In this document: one piece after another, positions 10,261 to 18,924 of the stretch
Numbering within the stretch: position 1 is the first letter of the stretch
Layout: every line of letters starts with the position of its first letter
Assembly (NCBI GenBank): GCA_026390075.1
Contig: JAPLGP010000018.1
Span: forward strand, 1-64,000
Source: Campylobacterales bacterium
GTDB taxonomy: Bacteria > Campylobacterota > Campylobacteria > Campylobacterales > Sulfurimonadaceae
Direction of reading: 5' to 3'
Length of the DNA stretch: 64,000 bases
The notes under the pieces: model-generated
Database searches by the model: none
What the model saw: the letters and a program-made list of their open reading frames with translations, nothing else
Told to the model about the DNA's origin: nothing
Position numbers and translations under genes: made by a program

Positions 10261-11007
10261 GTGGAAATTAAAAAACTTCTTGACGAAGAAGTAAAAAAAC
10301 GAAATAGTGCGGACGAGATTTCTCTCGATAGGCTTGACCCTATTTTAGTGGCTTATCGCTACAAAGACCCGACAATTTCGCTTATTTGTGCATTTTTTGC
10401 ATATGGAAATGTGAAGCAGATTGTGAAGTTTTTGGATTCATTGGATTTTAGGTTACTTCAAAAAAGTGATGAAGAGATACAAGAAGCTCTCAAAAATCAC
10501 TACTACAGATTTCAAAAAGCTGAAGATGTTATAGCCCTTTTTATAGCTCTCAAACGACTGAGTGCAACAACAACTTTGGAAGAGGTTTTTAAGAGCGGGT
10601 ATTTGAAAAACAGAAGTGTGATTGAGGGAATCAATGCGCTTATAGAAATGATACGCTCTTTATTTCCACATGCCACACAAGGATATAACTTTTTAATTTC
10701 ACAAGTTACACACAAAACAAAAGGAGCAGGGGCATTAAAACGCTGGATGATGTATTTGAGATGGATGGTGCGAGAGGATAATATCGACATGGGTTTATGG
10801 AGTGGAATTGATAAGGCAGATTTAATTATGCCTTTGGATACACATACTTTTAATGTCTCAAAAAAACTAGGGCTTTTACAAAGAAAAACTTATGATTTAC
10901 AAGCTGCAATAGAGCTGACGCAAACGCTAAAAACTTTCGATGCAAAAGACCCGCTCAAGTACGATTTTGCACTTTATCGGATTGGGCAGGAAAAGATTAA
11001 GATTTAA
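10261..11007 (+). CDS. TIGR02757 family protein
   Basis: 248 aa, GTG start; DPILVAYRYKDPTISLICAFFAYGNV and family-typical MPLDTHTFNVSKKLGLLQRKTYD. The start codon is part of a GGCATGTGGAA motif. Confidence 0.75.
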   Translation: MEIKKLLDEEVKKRNSADEISLDRLDPILVAYRYKDPTISLICAFFAYGNVKQIVKFLDSLDFRLLQKSDEEIQEALKNHYYRFQKAEDVIALFIALKRLSATTTLEEVFKSGYLKNRSVIEGINALIEMIRSLFPHATQGYNFLISQVTHKTKGAGALKRWMMYLRWMVREDNIDMGLWSGIDKADLIMPLDTHTFNVSKKLGLLQRKTYDLQAAIELTQTLKTFDAKDPLKYDFALYRIGQEKIKI

Positions 11008-11049
11008 ATCTTAAAATGCCATAGATTTAATATAAAGTAAAAGATGGTA

Positions 11050-11073
11050 TTTTCAAGAGAATTTACATTATGT
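11050..11073 (+). repeat. Left attachment repeat, TTTTCAAGAGAATTTACATTATGT
   Basis: Exact 24-nt match to 19865-19888. Confidence 0.85.
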
Positions 11074-11164
11074 AATAAGTGCAAGAATTTATCAAAAAAA
11101 ACATTTAAGAAAAAATTAAATGTATTTGAGTAAAATTTCAATAGGTCGTGACGCCTAAAATCAT

Positions 11165-11235
11165 TTTTTATGGTTTTAAACTTAAACAACTTTTAGAAAG
11201 TTGTTTGAGTTTTAAAATAAATCGTACCATAAAAA
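11165..11235. other. Large imperfect stem-loop at the prophage left end
   Basis: TTTTTATGGT...ACCATAAAAA outer arms with inner TTTTAAACTTAAACAACTTT/AAAGTTGTTTGAGTTTTAAAA arms, located between the repeat and the rep stop codon. Confidence 0.65.
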
Positions 11236-11257
11236 CAAAAAAAAATCAAAGAAAATC

Positions 11258-12667
11258 TTAAATATATTTTTTAAAATCAAATAAGTAAATATTATTTAGA
11301 ACAAAAAGCGGTTTCCACATGCCGAGCGTATAATCATTTAAAGAAGATTTAACACCATTTAAAAGACCTCTATCAATCATATTATTTTTTATGTATCCGA
11401 AGTGATGCAAGTTTACAGTTTCAATATCCAAAGAAGTGTAATATTTGTATAGCTCAAAATCATTCATATTTTGAGGAGTTTTATTATTGTTTAAAATAAA
11501 TTTGTGTTTATTGTAAAATCCTACATGCTTTTCATCAAGAAAGTAAGGAATAGGGGGAGAATCTTTTTTGCTCCAAGTATTAGGGACTTTATCGTAAGAA
11601 GTCATTGTATAAGGTTTAAATACTTGCTTCCCAGCTTCATGAACTAAAAAACCCTTTGAATAGATGCGTAAACGACCGTATTCATAACATATTTCTCTAT
11701 CTGACCAGTTATCATAGATATAAAAATAATCTTGCTCTTGATTCCATTCGTTCATGTTATCAAGACTTTTAGAAGATAAGATATCTGTAAGATATCCCCA
11801 ATCTTTTTCAAATATACTAATAATCTTATAAATCCATTGAGGAAGAACGGAACGAGAAGTTACACATCTCATAATTCTATGTTTTACAAACCAAGCATTA
11901 AGATAGTCTAACTTATTATTATTCTTAACATCAAGAAAAGACTTAGTGATATATTTCATGATATATGCTGAAGCATTTTTTATATCAGTCTCAAATCCCG
12001 TCATGCTATCTTTAATTATATTTCTTTGTTTATCTCTTTTTGGCTTAGAGTTTTGAGGAGCAACGAAAAATCTTTTAAAATCTTTTTGAAATATTGAAAT
12101 AAAATCTTTAGGAATGAAAAGGAGCATGTGGAAGTGAGGAACGCCGTCCTTATGTGGCTCAACGGTTTTTATATAGATATATGTTTTAGATGCCTTTTTT
12201 AAATCCTTGAATGCTACACCTTTTCTAAATTGTTGCATTTGATAATTTAAAATATTGTATAAATCCTTTATCGTCAATTTTTGGTTATAACGCATTTTAT
12301 TAGCTACAAAGCCTAATTTTTCATTGTTGGGTACACTTTTAAAAATATCACTTCGTTTATCGTCTGTATAGCTATTAAAACGATTATAATCGCCACGAAC
12401 AAGCTCTCTATAAAAGCCATCAAGTGTAATAGTTAAAAAAGTAGGTACAAGATTCTCATTAAAAGCAATATTTTCCATAGTATTGATTTTATTGGCTAGT
12501 TGAGCATAATATCTAACACTATGATTAGCAGAAAAACTTAAATCAATCAATTTCTTAAACTGACCGTTTGAAGTTAATAACTCGTTTGTCTCGAGGTATT
12601 TTCTTTGCATATCTATTTTCTCTTGTGCTACTCTTAAATCATGTTTTGTGAGACCATATTTATTCAA
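11258..12667 (-). CDS. Phage rolling-circle replication initiator (HUH endonuclease, GPA-like)
   Basis: EPHKDGVPHFHMLLFIPKDF contains the HUH motif; downstream KNASAYIMKYITKSF fits the Y-K catalytic block. Confidence 0.85.
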   Translation of the reverse strand: MNKYGLTKHDLRVAQEKIDMQRKYLETNELLTSNGQFKKLIDLSFSANHSVRYYAQLANKINTMENIAFNENLVPTFLTITLDGFYRELVRGDYNRFNSYTDDKRSDIFKSVPNNEKLGFVANKMRYNQKLTIKDLYNILNYQMQQFRKGVAFKDLKKASKTYIYIKTVEPHKDGVPHFHMLLFIPKDFISIFQKDFKRFFVAPQNSKPKRDKQRNIIKDSMTGFETDIKNASAYIMKYITKSFLDVKNNNKLDYLNAWFVKHRIMRCVTSRSVLPQWIYKIISIFEKDWGYLTDILSSKSLDNMNEWNQEQDYFYIYDNWSDREICYEYGRLRIYSKGFLVHEAGKQVFKPYTMTSYDKVPNTWSKKDSPPIPYFLDEKHVGFYNKHKFILNNNKTPQNMNDFELYKYYTSLDIETVNLHHFGYIKNNMIDRGLLNGVKSSLNDYTLGMWKPLFVLNNIYLFDFKKYI

Positions 12668-12737
12668 GATATTATTCCTTTTATTTTTTTCGATACACTT
12701 TTGTTAATTTGACAAGAGAGGTCGCTGAGCTCCCTCT

Positions 12738-12791
12738 GCAAATTCTGCTTCGCGTCGTCGCTAAGACGCTCCTAGCTTTCGCCGAATTTGC
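12738..12791. promoter_or_regulatory. Candidate phage replication origin/packaging region: GC-rich nested inverted repeats
   Basis: GCAAATTC (12738-12745)/GAATTTGC (12784-12791) enclose GCGTC-gtcgctaa-GACGC in the Rep-Zot intergenic gap; GC-rich compared with flanks. Confidence 0.55.
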
Positions 12792-12798
12792 ATTGTCA

Positions 12799-13920
12799 TT
12801 AATTTGTAGTTGTATTAAATTCGTTTGACATGATAGAAATTGGTTCATTTTCTATTTTACGAGGTATGAAAAAAGATGCGAGATATGTTTCTTTTAAATC
12901 AGGCGGTATTTTGTAGTAATAATCAGAAAGTGAGGCTAGAGAAACTTTGCTATATCCTTTTTCAGTAGGAACAAGCCGATAAATTTCATTCTTTATTTCT
13001 GTATATTGCAATTCTAGTTCATATTTAAGAACCAAAAACTTAAAATAAGTGATAGTGATTTGATTATCTTCATACATTTTATCGGAGTTCCAACAGAATT
13101 TCTCATTACACCTCACAGCGAGTAAAATGCCTTTTTCATCGTTTATCTTTTTATCATTTTTAGAAATTTCTGTTTTATTATTATCTAAATCATTTGAAGT
13201 TGATGAAGGAGCAAGGCGAGAAAAGAGAGCGTATAAAACACCAAGTAAAAAAAGAATGACAAAAACACCCATGATAAGATATTTATAAAGTATCTTTTTG
13301 GGTTTGTCTATTTCTCCAGACTTATAGAGCTTATATACTTCGGGGTCTGTTTTGATAGAGTCGGAGTGATGACTGTCTTTTAGTTCTGGATTGTCGTAAT
13401 GTTTATATTTAAGAGTGCTATCAGTCAATTGTTTAGATTGGTCCTGGGCATGTATAAAAAATTCTGTATGAATTTTATAATCTGCATGAACTTGTTTCGG
13501 GTGTTGGCACATAACTATCATACGCACTTTAAAATGCCCATGATATGAAAAAAACCAAGACATAGAATCATCAAGCTTTTTCATGTAGAGCATAGCCTCA
13601 TCAATTACAATAAGAGCATTATTGATTTTATGATAATCTGCATATCTTATTAACTCTTCGTCGGTTTTATCATCAAGAGCCATTTTGTGCATTGTTGTGA
13701 TATGAGCTAAAAAACCTTTCCAAAGTATTTGCAAGGCTTTATTATCTCTTCCCATTGCATCAAACTTTTTGTTTAGATAATCAAACTGGAAACCGCCTAT
13801 ATTGGTTAATATGTATCTATAAGGGGGAGTTTTATTTTCATCGAAAAAATTATCTAAGATATACTTCATAGCACGGTAAGATTTACCTGTGCGTGGTTTT
13901 CCTGTAATATAATCAATCAT
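12799..13920 (-). CDS. Zot-like (pI-type) assembly ATPase of filamentous phage
   Basis: MIDYITGKPRTGKSYRAMKY (Walker A), NALIVIDEA (Walker B), single TM segment LIMGVFVILFLLGVLYALF. Confidence 0.88.
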   Translation of the reverse strand: MIDYITGKPRTGKSYRAMKYILDNFFDENKTPPYRYILTNIGGFQFDYLNKKFDAMGRDNKALQILWKGFLAHITTMHKMALDDKTDEELIRYADYHKINNALIVIDEAMLYMKKLDDSMSWFFSYHGHFKVRMIVMCQHPKQVHADYKIHTEFFIHAQDQSKQLTDSTLKYKHYDNPELKDSHHSDSIKTDPEVYKLYKSGEIDKPKKILYKYLIMGVFVILFLLGVLYALFSRLAPSSTSNDLDNNKTEISKNDKKINDEKGILLAVRCNEKFCWNSDKMYEDNQITITYFKFLVLKYELELQYTEIKNEIYRLVPTEKGYSKVSLASLSDYYYKIPPDLKETYLASFFIPRKIENEPISIMSNEFNTTTN

Positions 13921-13940
13921 GTGTTCGCCTTAATTGAATT

Positions 13941-14210
13941 TTATGACCTAATAAATGCTAGAACTTGCTTCACTCCAAACCCAGCGACAATAATCGTTAA
14001 ATATATACTTAAACCATCAAAGAAACCAAAATATCCCGCAAAACCCATAATGGCATTTGATACAAGAAAAGGAGCTACCAACTCTTTAATAAATGATAAT
14101 GAGTAACTTATAATTGCGATAAAAGTCGTAAAAATGAGCATTTTTGCTACTATTGGATTTTTTGAAATAAAGCCAAGAGCAGAAGCTAGAATAGTTGCAA
14201 CAGACCACAT
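13941..14210 (-). CDS. Small multi-TM phage membrane protein (pVI-like)
   Basis: 89 aa, hydrophobic, between the Zot and pIII-like genes. Confidence 0.6.
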   Translation of the reverse strand: MWSVATILASALGFISKNPIVAKMLIFTTFIAIISYSLSFIKELVAPFLVSNAIMGFAGYFGFFDGLSIYLTIIVAGFGVKQVLAFIRS

Positions 14211-14219
14211 AATAAATCC

Positions 14220-16022
14220 TTATATAGTTCTAAAAACTGTGATAAAACCCGAAAGGGCGAAAATGAAAATAATCATAGTACGAAAGGCGTTTACATCTAA
14301 AAAAGACATCATGTGAGCATCAAGAAGAGTAAAATTAGTACCGTAGAGCGTAATGCCGATTGTAGGAACATAATAGCCTGAATTAGAAAAAGTAAATATA
14401 TTTGTTTTTATAAAACCTGAAAAAGAACCTTTTATATTTCCCTCATAACCAGATAATTCACTAGAACTTGCACCGTTTGGGATTGTACCATCACTATTTT
14501 TTTGTACTTCAGCCTTTAAAGCTTCGGCTGTTATCTGTGTATTATTAACAATTTTGTCAGAAGAAACCGCAATTTTGGCGGTATTTTCAGCAATACCCGA
14601 AAGATTTGTATTTAATCCTTTAATACTACTATCCAAAGCACCTAATTTTGAATTAGTATCTCTTTGCTGTCCTAATGAATCAGTTTGAAACTTGCCAGAA
14701 TCTAACGCAAAATTGTCTAAACTTTTTTTGCTATCAGTTGTGAGAGTTAGCAAATCACTCATTTTTGTAGTCATTTTATCTAAGCTAGTATTTGAAGAAT
14801 CTAACCTTGATTTTAACTCATCTAGCTTTGTATTAGAATTATTATTTGATTGCAATAATGGCGAGAGTTCGGGAGTAGTAGAGTTTAAATCAGGGTTTGT
14901 AGTTGGTGTGTCTTGTTTTCCTTGAACATGTGGAACTTGAAGATAACAGAAACCTATATTTGTACAATTAACAATATCAGGCACTTTGTAAGTGTAACCG
15001 AGATATTTAACACCATCAACAGCAGAGACACAGTCAGATTGATTGTATGACATATAAACATAATCAGAAGCTGGTTTGTAATTTTCAGGGTCGAAAGAGC
15101 AACTAGATTTATTAGCAAAATGCGCAAAACAAAAAGGATTTCCGCCACACTCTGAAACTTTATCAGGTTGAATTAAAATACTATCAGCACCTTTATTTAA
15201 AAAAGAATTACACTCATTTGATGAAATTTGACCTTGAAAAACATACTGAGTAAAAGAATAAACACCTACAAAACCAAAAGCATTTAAAGGACTTTCAGAA
15301 GCATTCCCACATGTGGAGGGAGGAGCAAAAGGATTATAAAGAGGACTATTTGGGTCATTTTTATCAACAATACCGTTTCCGTCTGCATCGGGGTCGTTTT
15401 TGTTTGGTATGCCGTCGCCGTCATAATCATAGTTTGGGTCGGTTAAATCGGGAATTCCATTTTTATCTTTATCTTGCAAACAAGTATTATTATATTTAGC
15501 AAAACTTGTATCACACTTACATGATTTAATAGTAAAATCATAAGTTGAATTAGGTGTACAAGGAGCAGGGGGAGTCTGACAAGTATTGGTAGCAGTATCT
15601 AAAACAGCAGGAAGCGTACAAGTTACAATCGACTCATATTGACAAGTGCCACTATTAAGAACTTGACCACTAGGAGCATCTTGAGAGAGTTTATTACATG
15701 AATAATTTAATTTATAGTGTAAATTCATTAAACAAACTAAATTATAATTTGCACAACTATCTACCGACCAATCATAATCATAAGTACAAGAATTTTGAGT
15801 GAAACCACTAGGAACAACTAAACCAAGGCTAGAACAATCAGAAGAATTAGCACTCTGATTAGTACCATTAGACCAAGTTTGTATAACAGCAGTAGCAGAA
15901 GCACAACTACCGCCATATTGAAAAACATTCATATTATTGGCTTGTGAAGTAGTAGCAGTTACAGAACCAGCAAAAAGAAAAGAACTCATAAACAAAAAGA
16001 AAACTAAAAATATTGTTTTCAT
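14220..16022 (-). CDS. Filamentous phage adsorption protein (pIII/TspB-like) with thrombospondin type 3-like Asp repeats
   Basis: Signal peptide MKTIFLVFFLFMSSFLFAGS, many Cys, DKDKNGIPDLTDPNYDYDGDGIPNKNDPDADGNGIVDKNDPN, C-terminal TM anchor. Confidence 0.75.
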   Translation of the reverse strand: MKTIFLVFFLFMSSFLFAGSVTATTSQANNMNVFQYGGSCASATAVIQTWSNGTNQSANSSDCSSLGLVVPSGFTQNSCTYDYDWSVDSCANYNLVCLMNLHYKLNYSCNKLSQDAPSGQVLNSGTCQYESIVTCTLPAVLDTATNTCQTPPAPCTPNSTYDFTIKSCKCDTSFAKYNNTCLQDKDKNGIPDLTDPNYDYDGDGIPNKNDPDADGNGIVDKNDPNSPLYNPFAPPSTCGNASESPLNAFGFVGVYSFTQYVFQGQISSNECNSFLNKGADSILIQPDKVSECGGNPFCFAHFANKSSCSFDPENYKPASDYVYMSYNQSDCVSAVDGVKYLGYTYKVPDIVNCTNIGFCYLQVPHVQGKQDTPTTNPDLNSTTPELSPLLQSNNNSNTKLDELKSRLDSSNTSLDKMTTKMSDLLTLTTDSKKSLDNFALDSGKFQTDSLGQQRDTNSKLGALDSSIKGLNTNLSGIAENTAKIAVSSDKIVNNTQITAEALKAEVQKNSDGTIPNGASSSELSGYEGNIKGSFSGFIKTNIFTFSNSGYYVPTIGITLYGTNFTLLDAHMMSFLDVNAFRTMIIFIFALSGFITVFRTI

Positions 16023-16028
16023 AAAATT

Positions 16029-16157
16029 TTAAACCCGACCACGGAAGATACTTGTAAATGCAAATGTTAGATAATAAAAAACATTTAGTGATGCAGAGAT
16101 AGAAAAAAAGAAATCAAAAGAGGGGTCGCCAGTAATGACGAAATTTAAAAAGCTCAT
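16029..16157 (-). CDS. 42-aa small hydrophobic phage protein (not in the ORF track)
   Basis: MSFLNFVITGDPSFDFFFSISASLNVFYYLTFAFTSIFRGRV*; its start overlaps the upstream stop (TAATG). Confidence 0.5.
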   Translation of the reverse strand: MSFLNFVITGDPSFDFFFSISASLNVFYYLTFAFTSIFRGRV

Positions 16158-16357
16158 TATCTAGTCTTCCATAAGAACATTCCAAGCATAGTTCCTGAGA
16201 GCATACCAGTTAAAGCCATTGCAAAAGAGTAATCAGTTTGCAACATACCTAAATCATTAGCCCTTTGGGAGACTTTTGTCATATCTGCATAAGTTGCAGA
16301 ATAAAGAGAAGATACAGAAATAAAAAGAAAGAAAAAAACATGCTTTAAAGTTTTCAT
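16157..16357 (-). CDS. Small phage membrane protein (minor coat-like)
   Basis: 66 aa, signal-like N-terminus and one TM segment, inside the structural module. Confidence 0.55.
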   Translation of the reverse strand: MKTLKHVFFFLFISVSSLYSATYADMTKVSQRANDLGMLQTDYSFAMALTGMLSGTMLGMFLWKTR

Positions 16358-16361
16358 TTAT

Positions 16362-16544
16362 TTATTTTCCCATTATATTTAAAGTTTTTCTATATGCTAT
16401 CATTCCAAGAAGTAAAGAAAGAACCATAAGAGCTAATAAACCCAAATACGAAACTGTATTAGTAGGGTTAATCATAGAAGCCGTCAAAGTAGCACAAAAA
16501 GCATTATTTAGAAATATAAATATTAATAAAATAATGCTTTTCAT
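16362..16544 (-). CDS. Small phage membrane protein (minor coat-like)
   Basis: 60 aa with two hydrophobic segments, inside the structural module. Confidence 0.5.
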   Translation of the reverse strand: MKSIILLIFIFLNNAFCATLTASMINPTNTVSYLGLLALMVLSLLLGMIAYRKTLNIMGK

Positions 16545-16555
16545 TTTAGTAAGTC

Positions 16556-16768
16556 TTAGTGAACCATTTTACGGATAAACGCAAAACCAGCACCAAAAAT
16601 TGCAAGAGCTAACATAGCAACCGCCGCGAGACCCATATCGGTTAAAGCAGTACCTGTACTAAAATCCGCACTTGTTAAAGCAAACGCATTTGTAGAACCT
16701 AAAAGAACAGCTGAACCAACAGCAACTCTACCTAAAACTTTTTTTGAAATTTTTTGGAATCTTTGCAT
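16556..16768 (-). CDS. Major coat protein precursor (pVIII-like)
   Basis: MQRFQKISKKVLGRVAVGSAVLLGSTNAFA|LTSADFSTGTALTDMGLAAVAMLALAIFGAGFAFIRKMVH: signal peptide, short acidic segment, TM, basic end. Start corrected from 16825. Confidence 0.8.
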   Translation of the reverse strand: MQRFQKISKKVLGRVAVGSAVLLGSTNAFALTSADFSTGTALTDMGLAAVAMLALAIFGAGFAFIRKMVH

Positions 16769-16806
16769 AAGAAACCCCTTATATATAGTATGTGCGTAAG
16801 TTCGTA

Positions 16807-16852
16807 ATAACTCCGCTTTAATCAATATTACGACTAATTAGAGCGAAGTTAT
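16807..16852. terminator. Intra-operon hairpin upstream of the major coat gene
   Basis: ATAACTCCGCTTT/AGAGCGAAGTTAT imperfect inverted repeat. Confidence 0.5.
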
Positions 16853-16989
16853 TTTTGAATTTGTGAGATAATAAAATCTCTTGTTACTCTTAAACTATTG
16901 ACGAAATTTGCATCATAGTCATTTCTGTTTACTTGATATGCTAACTCTGAATTTATAGATTTTAGAATGTCAGCATAAAAAGAATTCAT
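16849..16989 (-). CDS. 46-aa phage hypothetical protein (not in the ORF track)
   Basis: MNSFYADILKSINSELAYQVNRNDYDANFVNSLRVTRDFIISQIQK* fills the gap between the 131-aa gene and the coat gene. Confidence 0.45.
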   Translation of the reverse strand: MNSFYADILKSINSELAYQVNRNDYDANFVNSLRVTRDFIISQIQK

Positions 16990-16992
16990 TTT

Positions 16993-17388
16993 TTAAGCCT
17001 TTTTTTCTGTATGTTTTAAAAATGGATTTTCATTTAAAAACTGTTGATAAGGAATAATGCTAGATACAGTAAGAATATCATCTACATTTTCTTTATTTGG
17101 AAGATTGCCACGAAGTTTGATTACTTGATTATTTTGTCTAGCTTCTCTAATCATTGTATTAAGTCTGTTAGCTTCAACATAATCAGGAGTTGTAACTTTA
17201 AAGTCGATAATCGTTTCAATGTCACGAAGTCCTACATCTTTATCTGTTTTTTCCTCAATATTAACACCTCTAAATTTTACGAAAGCAGGATTTTTGTTAC
17301 CATCAATCTCTGATTCTTTCCATGCTTTAATACTTCCTATTTTTGCAAGTTCGAAAACTATTGTGTAATCTTGTCTTAGCATACTCAT
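16993..17388 (-). CDS. Phage single-stranded DNA-binding (pV-like) candidate
   Basis: 131 aa, soluble, upstream of the coat genes as in inovirus gene order. Assigned by position and size, not by motif. Confidence 0.4.
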   Translation of the reverse strand: MSMLRQDYTIVFELAKIGSIKAWKESEIDGNKNPAFVKFRGVNIEEKTDKDVGLRDIETIIDFKVTTPDYVEANRLNTMIREARQNNQVIKLRGNLPNKENVDDILTVSSIIPYQQFLNENPFLKHTEKKA

Positions 17389-17448
17389 TTTAAAACCTTT
17401 ATTTTGAATTAAGAAAGTTTATTAAATAAAGGATTTTAAAATCAATAG

Positions 17449-17535
17449 ATTTAGCACAGTTTTAGCACTATTTTGACGAAGTTTTAGCACACTTTTAGCA
17501 TAGTTTTAGCACTATTTTAGCACTATTTTAGCACA
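17449..17535. repeat. Iteron-like array of TTTTAGCA(C)(TA) repeats
   Basis: About seven copies of TTTAGCA spaced ~10-12 bp (one larger gap): atttagcacagttttagcactat...gttttagcacacttttagcatagttttagcactattttagcactattttagcac. Confidence 0.8.
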
Positions 17536-17704
17536 TTGCCTATTTTAGGGGATTTGAAAAAAAGAGAAAAAACGCATAAAGTCTAAAATTTAAAATGAAT
17601 ATTTTTTTACTTTGTAAAAACCAAGATTTGCGAAAATCTTTAAAATTCACATTAAATTTAGATTGAACTTTTTTGAGATTTATGAAGTAAGATGATTTTT
17701 TGAT

Positions 17705-17845
17705 TTAAAAAAAGAGATGAGAAAAAATAATAGCCAGAGGGAGGACGAATCCCTCTTTTTTGATTAATGAAGAGCGGGTGCGAACACCATCAACAGTAAA
17801 AAGACTATTATTATCCGAGAATACATTTGATATATCATTTTTCAT
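17705..17845 (-). CDS. 46-aa phage hypothetical protein (not in the ORF track)
   Basis: MKNDISNVFSDNNSLFTVDGVRTRSSLIKKEGFVLPLAIIFSHLFF*; start overlaps the stop of the 77-aa ORF. Confidence 0.35.
   Translation of the reverse strand: MKNDISNVFSDNNSLFTVDGVRTRSSLIKKEGFVLPLAIIFSHLFF
17736..17762 (+). terminator. Hairpin with T-tract (AGAGGGA-ggacgaa-TCCCTCTTTTTT)
   Basis: Perfect 7-bp stem followed by T-run. Confidence 0.5.
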
Positions 17846-18075
17846 TTAGCATTCCTTGTAAAATAAGTTTGTAAAGTTCTAAATGCTTCAACATGTTGAA
17901 CATCAACAAAAAAACATCTTTTTGATAAATCTATATCTACATCTAAAAAAGTTTTATCAAAACCAACCTTAATAAAATCTCTATACAATTCTGAAACATT
18001 CAAATCAGATATTGAACACAAAGTCAAAATAAAATTATGTAAATCTTCATCTACTTGTAAACTAATTCTTTTCAT
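17842..18075 (-). CDS. Small phage regulator-like protein (ribbon-helix-helix-like)
   Basis: 77 aa; MKRISLQVDEDLHNFILTLCSISDLNVSELYRDFIKVGF resembles an RHH fold. Confidence 0.45.
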   Translation of the reverse strand: MKRISLQVDEDLHNFILTLCSISDLNVSELYRDFIKVGFDKTFLDVDIDLSKRCFFVDVQHVEAFRTLQTYFTRNAK

Positions 18076-18325
18076 TTTTTAAAACCTTTTTAAATCTTTT
18101 AATCAAAACATCATCAATCTTTAAAATATAACTGACACACCTTTCAAGCTCAGTTTCAAAAAAACTAATAGATTGATTTAAATAATCACTTTTTGAACGA
18201 GTGTATTTTTGTGTATATAAACTAGATAGTTTGATAGAAAACAAAGTAATCTGTTTTTTGTAATAAACACGCTTTAAAAATAACTCTTCATTAGTACGGT
18301 AATTATAAAAATTAACTTTATTCAT
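18062..18325 (-). CDS. Phage hypothetical protein
   Basis: 87-aa ORF overlapping its neighbours in an ATGA-like arrangement. Confidence 0.45.
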   Translation of the reverse strand: MNKVNFYNYRTNEELFLKRVYYKKQITLFSIKLSSLYTQKYTRSKSDYLNQSISFFETELERCVSYILKIDDVLIKRFKKVLKNEKN

Positions 18326-18645
18326 TTATTATCCTTTGTATTTAAAATTTTAAACTTAGTATTTGCCATTCCTTTATTTCTACATAAACGAGAGCAATAA
18401 CGACAATTAACACTTGAAAAAACAATATCACAATAAGAACATTTTTTGAATGTTTCTTTAACTACAAGTTTACTTCTATAATTATGATTATATTTTTTAC
18501 GAGTTAATCTCTTATTTTTTAAAATACAATCATCACACAACTTTTTTTTATTAACGATAATATCAAGATGCTGAACATAAGAAAAAGAACCACAATCTAC
18601 ACATTTATATTTTAAATCAAAATCATGTAAAATAAACAACTTCAT
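18322..18645 (-). CDS. Phage hypothetical protein with CxxC zinc-finger pairs
   Basis: CVDCG...CDDC...CSYCD...CRYCSRLC. Confidence 0.5.
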   Translation of the reverse strand: MKLFILHDFDLKYKCVDCGSFSYVQHLDIIVNKKKLCDDCILKNKRLTRKKYNHNYRSKLVVKETFKKCSYCDIVFSSVNCRYCSRLCRNKGMANTKFKILNTKDNK

Positions 18646-18920
18646 TTTTTACTCTCATTATCAAAAATAAACATGTCATCAAAATCCATTACTAAACGAG
18701 TTCTAAAAGAACTAGTTGCATCAAGGAGCAGAAACATTATCAAAGCTTTATCATCTATTTTTTTAATGACAGCTCTAAAAATATTTGAAGATGAGAGAGT
18801 AGGGAAGTGCTTTAAAAGGCTATCTTTACGAAGATTGAAATTATTGAATTCATCTTCAGTAACTAAAAAACGAATAATTTTAGTTTTTTTCTTATTTTCT
18901 GATTTTGGTTTGCGTCCCAT
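18642..18920 (-). CDS. Small phage regulator-like protein
   Basis: MGRKPKSENKKKTKIIRFLVTEDEFNNFNL, basic N-terminus and RHH-like segment. Start set at MGRKPK; an earlier MKNLKIK start is possible. Confidence 0.45.
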   Translation of the reverse strand: MGRKPKSENKKKTKIIRFLVTEDEFNNFNLRKDSLLKHFPTLSSSNIFRAVIKKIDDKALIMFLLLDATSSFRTRLVMDFDDMFIFDNESKK

Positions 18921-18924
18921 TTTA

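Noticed and set aside
12121-12133. AGCATGTGGAAGT as another motif copy
   Set aside because: Core mismatch (AGCATGTGG). It encodes part of the conserved HFHM HUH motif of Rep, so it is explained by protein constraint.
14926-15318. AACATGTGGAAC (14929) and CCCACATGTGGAGG (15305) inside the phage adhesin as motif copies
   Set aside because: Both lack the GGC core; partial matches are expected by chance.
17449-17535. CRISPR array
   Set aside because: Units are ~8-12 bp with almost no spacers; no cas genes. Iteron-like.
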